Part shown: piece after piece, positions 61,269-64,000 of the stretch
How the letters are laid out: each line of letters begins with the position of its first letter
Numbering within the stretch: position 1 is the stretch's first letter
From: Oribacterium sp.
GTDB taxonomy: Bacteria > Bacillota_A > Clostridia > Lachnospirales > Lachnospiraceae
Direction of reading: 5' to 3'
Length of the DNA: 64,000 nt
NCBI GenBank assembly: GCA_017940955.1
Contig: JAGAXP010000161.1
Span: 4,170 to 68,169 of the forward strand
Notes under the pieces: model-generated
What the model was told of the DNA's origin: nothing
What the model saw: only the letters and a program-made list of their open reading frames with translations
Databases searched by the model: none
Translations under genes and position numbers: made by a program

Positions 61269-63539
61269 GTGATTAAAAGAAATTTATTTAAGGCAGGGAG
61301 GAGCCTTGCTGTTATACTTGCAGCAACTTTGGTGATGAGCCAAGGGGTAACGGCTTTGGCAGATGATGCTGTGGTGATTGTTAATGATGGAAAGACTGAG
61401 ATGTCAGATAGTAATGGTGGGAGTTCAGGTGTTGAAGTAAAGGTTAATGACACAACAGATAATAACCAAGATAATGATCATGTTTCTATACCGACTGATC
61501 CAATCAGCGACGGAGGCTTGACTGTTTCAAGTGTAGACGGTTCTGCTTATGATGATAGTACTAAAAAAACTCCAGAAAATGATACCACAGCAAGTGTGAC
61601 CGTTAATGGAAGTGTTACCAATAACAGTGGTTCAGGAAGTGGTGGTGGAAATAAAAGTGCCGTTAATGCAACAGCAACTTCAGAGTCAAGTACAGGCTCG
61701 TCAGCGAAAACAGAAGTTACCGTAAATGGAGATGCGGTAGCTGGAAATATTAATGAAGCTGATAATAGCGATGCCGGAGTGAAAGCGGAATCTTATTCGT
61801 ATGGCACGGAATCTCATGCCAAAACAGAGGTAACAGTAAACGGCAATGTAACGGCTAATGGAACCGGATCAACAACCGGTGTTAGAGTGGATTCTTCAAC
61901 TTTAAATAATACATACGAAGAAGGTAGTACAACAGCGGCACAAGATAATGCTACACGTACAGCATCTACGGAGGTTAATGTTACAGGTAATGTAACTGCT
62001 ACGTCGAATGGCGGCACTTCTACAGGTATATATACTACTTCTAGTGGCGAAGGAGCCTCTTCAAAGGTAAAAGTAGATGGTAAGGTAACTTCGACATCTT
62101 CGGGACAAGCTGAAGGAATAAATGTTAATCAGCCCGGACAGGGTGGTAAAGTTGACATAGAAGTAGGCGGTAACGTAAGTGCGGATTCAAGCGGTGGTTG
62201 GGTTTATGGAATCAAAGGATCAGCACAGGATGCAGATGTTAATATAAAGGTAAAAGGTGATGTAAAAGCAAGCAGTAATAAAGGTGCCGAAACAATTCAA
62301 ATATTAGGTACGGAAAAATCCTTTAATTTGGAAGTTGGTGGAAGTGTTATACAGGAAGGAACCGGAGTTGGTGCTATAAATATTGAGAAGGTTCCATATA
62401 AAGAAGGAACTGTAGATAATACACCATCCATCAAAGTAACTGTAGCAAAAGATGTTACAGCAGACACCACAGCGATTAATATTGCTGACAGTACAGATGC
62501 TATAGATGTAACCGTAGGCGGTACTGTTTCAGGAAAAGAGCAAAATATAGTTATAGGAAGTGATAATACAGATAATCTGAACATCACTGTATGGAAGGTT
62601 GATACAACTAACGATAAAGATGTGGCTGTAAATATGGAATATTCAGAAGGTAAATATAACTATACTAGAAATACTGAAGTCGAAGAGTCGATCAACTATA
62701 TCATCAAGGTAGGTGGTGATAGTAAGATAAATCTGGACGGCACTACAAAAGTTAATGGCTATGATACCGCAAAAGAAGGAAAGACAGTATATCTGAAGGT
62801 GGATATTCCCACAGGTTATACAGCTGAGTTTAAGGATGTAAACGGAAATAGCAATTATAAGATCGTTCCAAACGGAGAAGGCGGTGCCTATCTTGTTGTT
62901 CCACGCGGAGGCGGAGTTGAAGTAGGTGTTACTTTGAAGCAGATAAGCGGTCAGAGTACATCTGATGATAAGAATACAACCATCAGTCAGAGCACAGCAG
63001 GTGAAAGCAGAACCGAGAGTGGCGCATCTGACGGTGAATACTGGTCACCAAGCAGCAATAACAATAATAATAACAATAACAATGGCAATGCCAGTGGCGC
63101 AATGGCAGGTTATGCGGCACTGCAGGGTCTTCAGGTTCACTCCATGAGTTCTTTGGGAACGGATATGGTCCTGAATGTGGCTGACATTCTCATGCCGGTG
63201 GATACATTAACAGCCATCAACAACTTTATGGGAAATAATGTACCTACACTTGGTTCAAACAATGTAATGGGTGCAGGAGTCGTTAACTTCAACAATATGT
63301 TCCTTACCTCGGTTTCTGACACAGTTGAGGTACCGGTAGCGGCAAATGTAGCTGCAAATCAGTCCTACACTGTTATGTTCAGTGACGGAACACAGGTTGT
63401 GGTTCCCTGCCTCATGAACGGCGTGCTTAGCATTCCTTTCAATAAGGCTGCTGAGGGTCTTACCTATATCATTTATGGACTTCAGATGGATCCATCAATG
63501 TTCATAGGAATGCCTGCGACAAATGGCTGGACATATTGA
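61269..63539 (+). CDS. Large secreted repeat-rich surface protein (beta-helix adhesin-like)
   Basis: A 756-aa protein that starts at GTG 61269, eight bases after AGGAGG. The signal peptide is about 1-31 (VTALA-DD). Residues 80-470 hold degenerate repeats around 'TEVTVNGNVTANGTGS', 'VDGKVTSTSSGQAEGI' and 'VKGDVKASSNKGAETI', rich in Gly/Ser/Thr/Val and without Cys. This pattern predicts a right-handed beta-helix like autotransporter or filamentous adhesins. A Ser/Thr linker and poly-Asn tract (about 598-607) lead to a C-terminal domain (YAALQGLQVHSM... GWTY) with no LPXTG, GW or SLH anchor. The repeat part uses AT-rich codons, whereas the C-terminal 250 residues use host-like ones. It is probably a surface or secreted adhesin; the function is unproven. 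Confidence 0.8.
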   Translation: MIKRNLFKAGRSLAVILAATLVMSQGVTALADDAVVIVNDGKTEMSDSNGGSSGVEVKVNDTTDNNQDNDHVSIPTDPISDGGLTVSSVDGSAYDDSTKKTPENDTTASVTVNGSVTNNSGSGSGGGNKSAVNATATSESSTGSSAKTEVTVNGDAVAGNINEADNSDAGVKAESYSYGTESHAKTEVTVNGNVTANGTGSTTGVRVDSSTLNNTYEEGSTTAAQDNATRTASTEVNVTGNVTATSNGGTSTGIYTTSSGEGASSKVKVDGKVTSTSSGQAEGINVNQPGQGGKVDIEVGGNVSADSSGGWVYGIKGSAQDADVNIKVKGDVKASSNKGAETIQILGTEKSFNLEVGGSVIQEGTGVGAINIEKVPYKEGTVDNTPSIKVTVAKDVTADTTAINIADSTDAIDVTVGGTVSGKEQNIVIGSDNTDNLNITVWKVDTTNDKDVAVNMEYSEGKYNYTRNTEVEESINYIIKVGGDSKINLDGTTKVNGYDTAKEGKTVYLKVDIPTGYTAEFKDVNGNSNYKIVPNGEGGAYLVVPRGGGVEVGVTLKQISGQSTSDDKNTTISQSTAGESRTESGASDGEYWSPSSNNNNNNNNNGNASGAMAGYAALQGLQVHSMSSLGTDMVLNVADILMPVDTLTAINNFMGNNVPTLGSNNVMGAGVVNFNNMFLTSVSDTVEVPVAANVAANQSYTVMFSDGTQVVVPCLMNGVLSIPFNKAAEGLTYIIYGLQMDPSMFIGMPATNGWTY

Positions 63540-64000
63540 TATACCATACCAGATTTTACATCATTCGAGTAGTATATAAAGATTCAGGAATACTGGTTTG
63601 AAAGCGTTCCTGGATATCAATATACCTTTTTTTACTTTTTACGAATCAAGGCCTCTTCCCTGAAAAGGGTGGAGGCCTTGGTTTTTGTGGTTAAAGTGAA
63701 AAGTTGTTTTCGATGACTTTCCCAACCTATGTGGTAGAATAGTATCAGTCGAATAACTAAAATTCATCAGGTTATAAAAACAGGAGTATTCATGGACTAT
63801 TTTAAGAGGCAGGCCATCCGGAAGGAACATGCCTTTTCGATGGTTTTTGCGATTTATTTATATGAGTCGCCCGACAAATGGACGTTTATATCACATCCAT
63901 TTTCGATATATTGTTCCTTGAAAACTTAATACACTATCTTTTTTATAAAAAATACGATTTCAGATGCACATGCGTACCTAAAATCAGAGGATTATTAGCA
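63540..64000. other. Gene-poor right edge with terminator and possible short ORF
   Basis: The terminator CAAGGCCTC (63647-63655) / GAGGCCTTG (63672-63680) with T5 ends the surface-protein transcript. A -10-like TAGAAT with a TG extension lies at about 63733-63740. Downstream an ATG at 63792 opens a 45-codon frame (MDYFKRQAIRKEHAF..., stop 63927-63929) with GGAG 8 bases upstream. It matches nothing I know and may be spurious or a leader for a gene beyond the window. Confidence 0.5.

Noticed and set aside
63890..64000. 16S-23S rRNA spacer (CCTTGAAAACTTAATA string)
   Set aside because: The string resembles rRNA spacers, but no 16S rRNA or tRNA precedes it and nothing can be checked beyond the edge.

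Overview
The window looks like an origin-proximal piece of the chromosome of a low-to-mid-GC, monoderm, anaerobic Firmicute. It is most likely a Lachnospiraceae relative of the Butyrivibrio/Roseburia/Coprococcus type. This rests on bacillary gene order (holB-ricT-trmN6; rpsF-ssb-rpsR; gdpP-rplI-dnaB), clean AGGAGG ribosome sites, sigma-A promoters of the TTGNCA-17-TATAAT/TATACT type, a fermentative AdhE and a DUF3881 gene. All assignments come from reading the sequence; no database search was run.

Layout. 1-2.4 kb: tail of holB, ricT, trmN6. 2.9-4.9 kb: a SipW-type signal peptidase with two secreted TasA/camelysin-like proteins, then a DUF951 zinc protein. 5.1-11.6 kb: rpsF-ssb-rpsR, gdpP-rplI-dnaB, mecA and a DUF1858 protein. 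11.7-11.9 kb: an intergenic small-RNA candidate with its own promoter. 12-19 kb: a TetR regulator divergent from an RND/MMPL exporter, a large secreted coiled-coil protein and a cell-wall-binding protein. 19-25 kb: a 301-bp palindromic element, azlCD, an acyltransferase, rsmI, a lipoprotein and a GHL10 glycosidase-like protein. 25-35 kb: metG, traX-like, tatD, SRP RNA (minus strand), an MBOAT/DHHW acyl-transfer pair, murA and an SLC13/ArsB-like permease. 35-42.9 kb: adhE with a Rex-like operator, gdhA with a structured leader, a DUF3881 protein and an amino-acid ABC permease/ATPase pair. 42.9-43.4 kb: a DnaA-box cluster and a 155-bp inverted repeat. 43.5-49.1 kb: a PhnD-PhnC-PhnE-PhnE importer and a cytosolic 5'-nucleotidase-family enzyme. 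49.2-54.5 kb: a divergent pair of secreted SGNH-like hydrolases, a YkpA-type ABC-F ATPase behind a leader terminator, and a secreted DUF5722-like protein. 54.5-60 kb: LysR, a uracil-permease-like gene with an attenuator-like leader, a membrane-tethered sugar-binding protein, a 53-bp tandem array and rpiB. 60-64 kb: a broken dinD and a large repeat-rich surface protein.

Working together: housekeeping replication, translation and c-di-AMP genes dominate the left 11 kb. The rest is envelope biology (SipW substrates, RND exporter, MBOAT/DHHW, MurA, SGNH and glycosidase-like secreted proteins, adhesin) plus anaerobic carbon/nitrogen metabolism (AdhE, GDH, transporters). Intergenic space is unusually rich in palindromic repeat families; at least two of them occur twice in the window.
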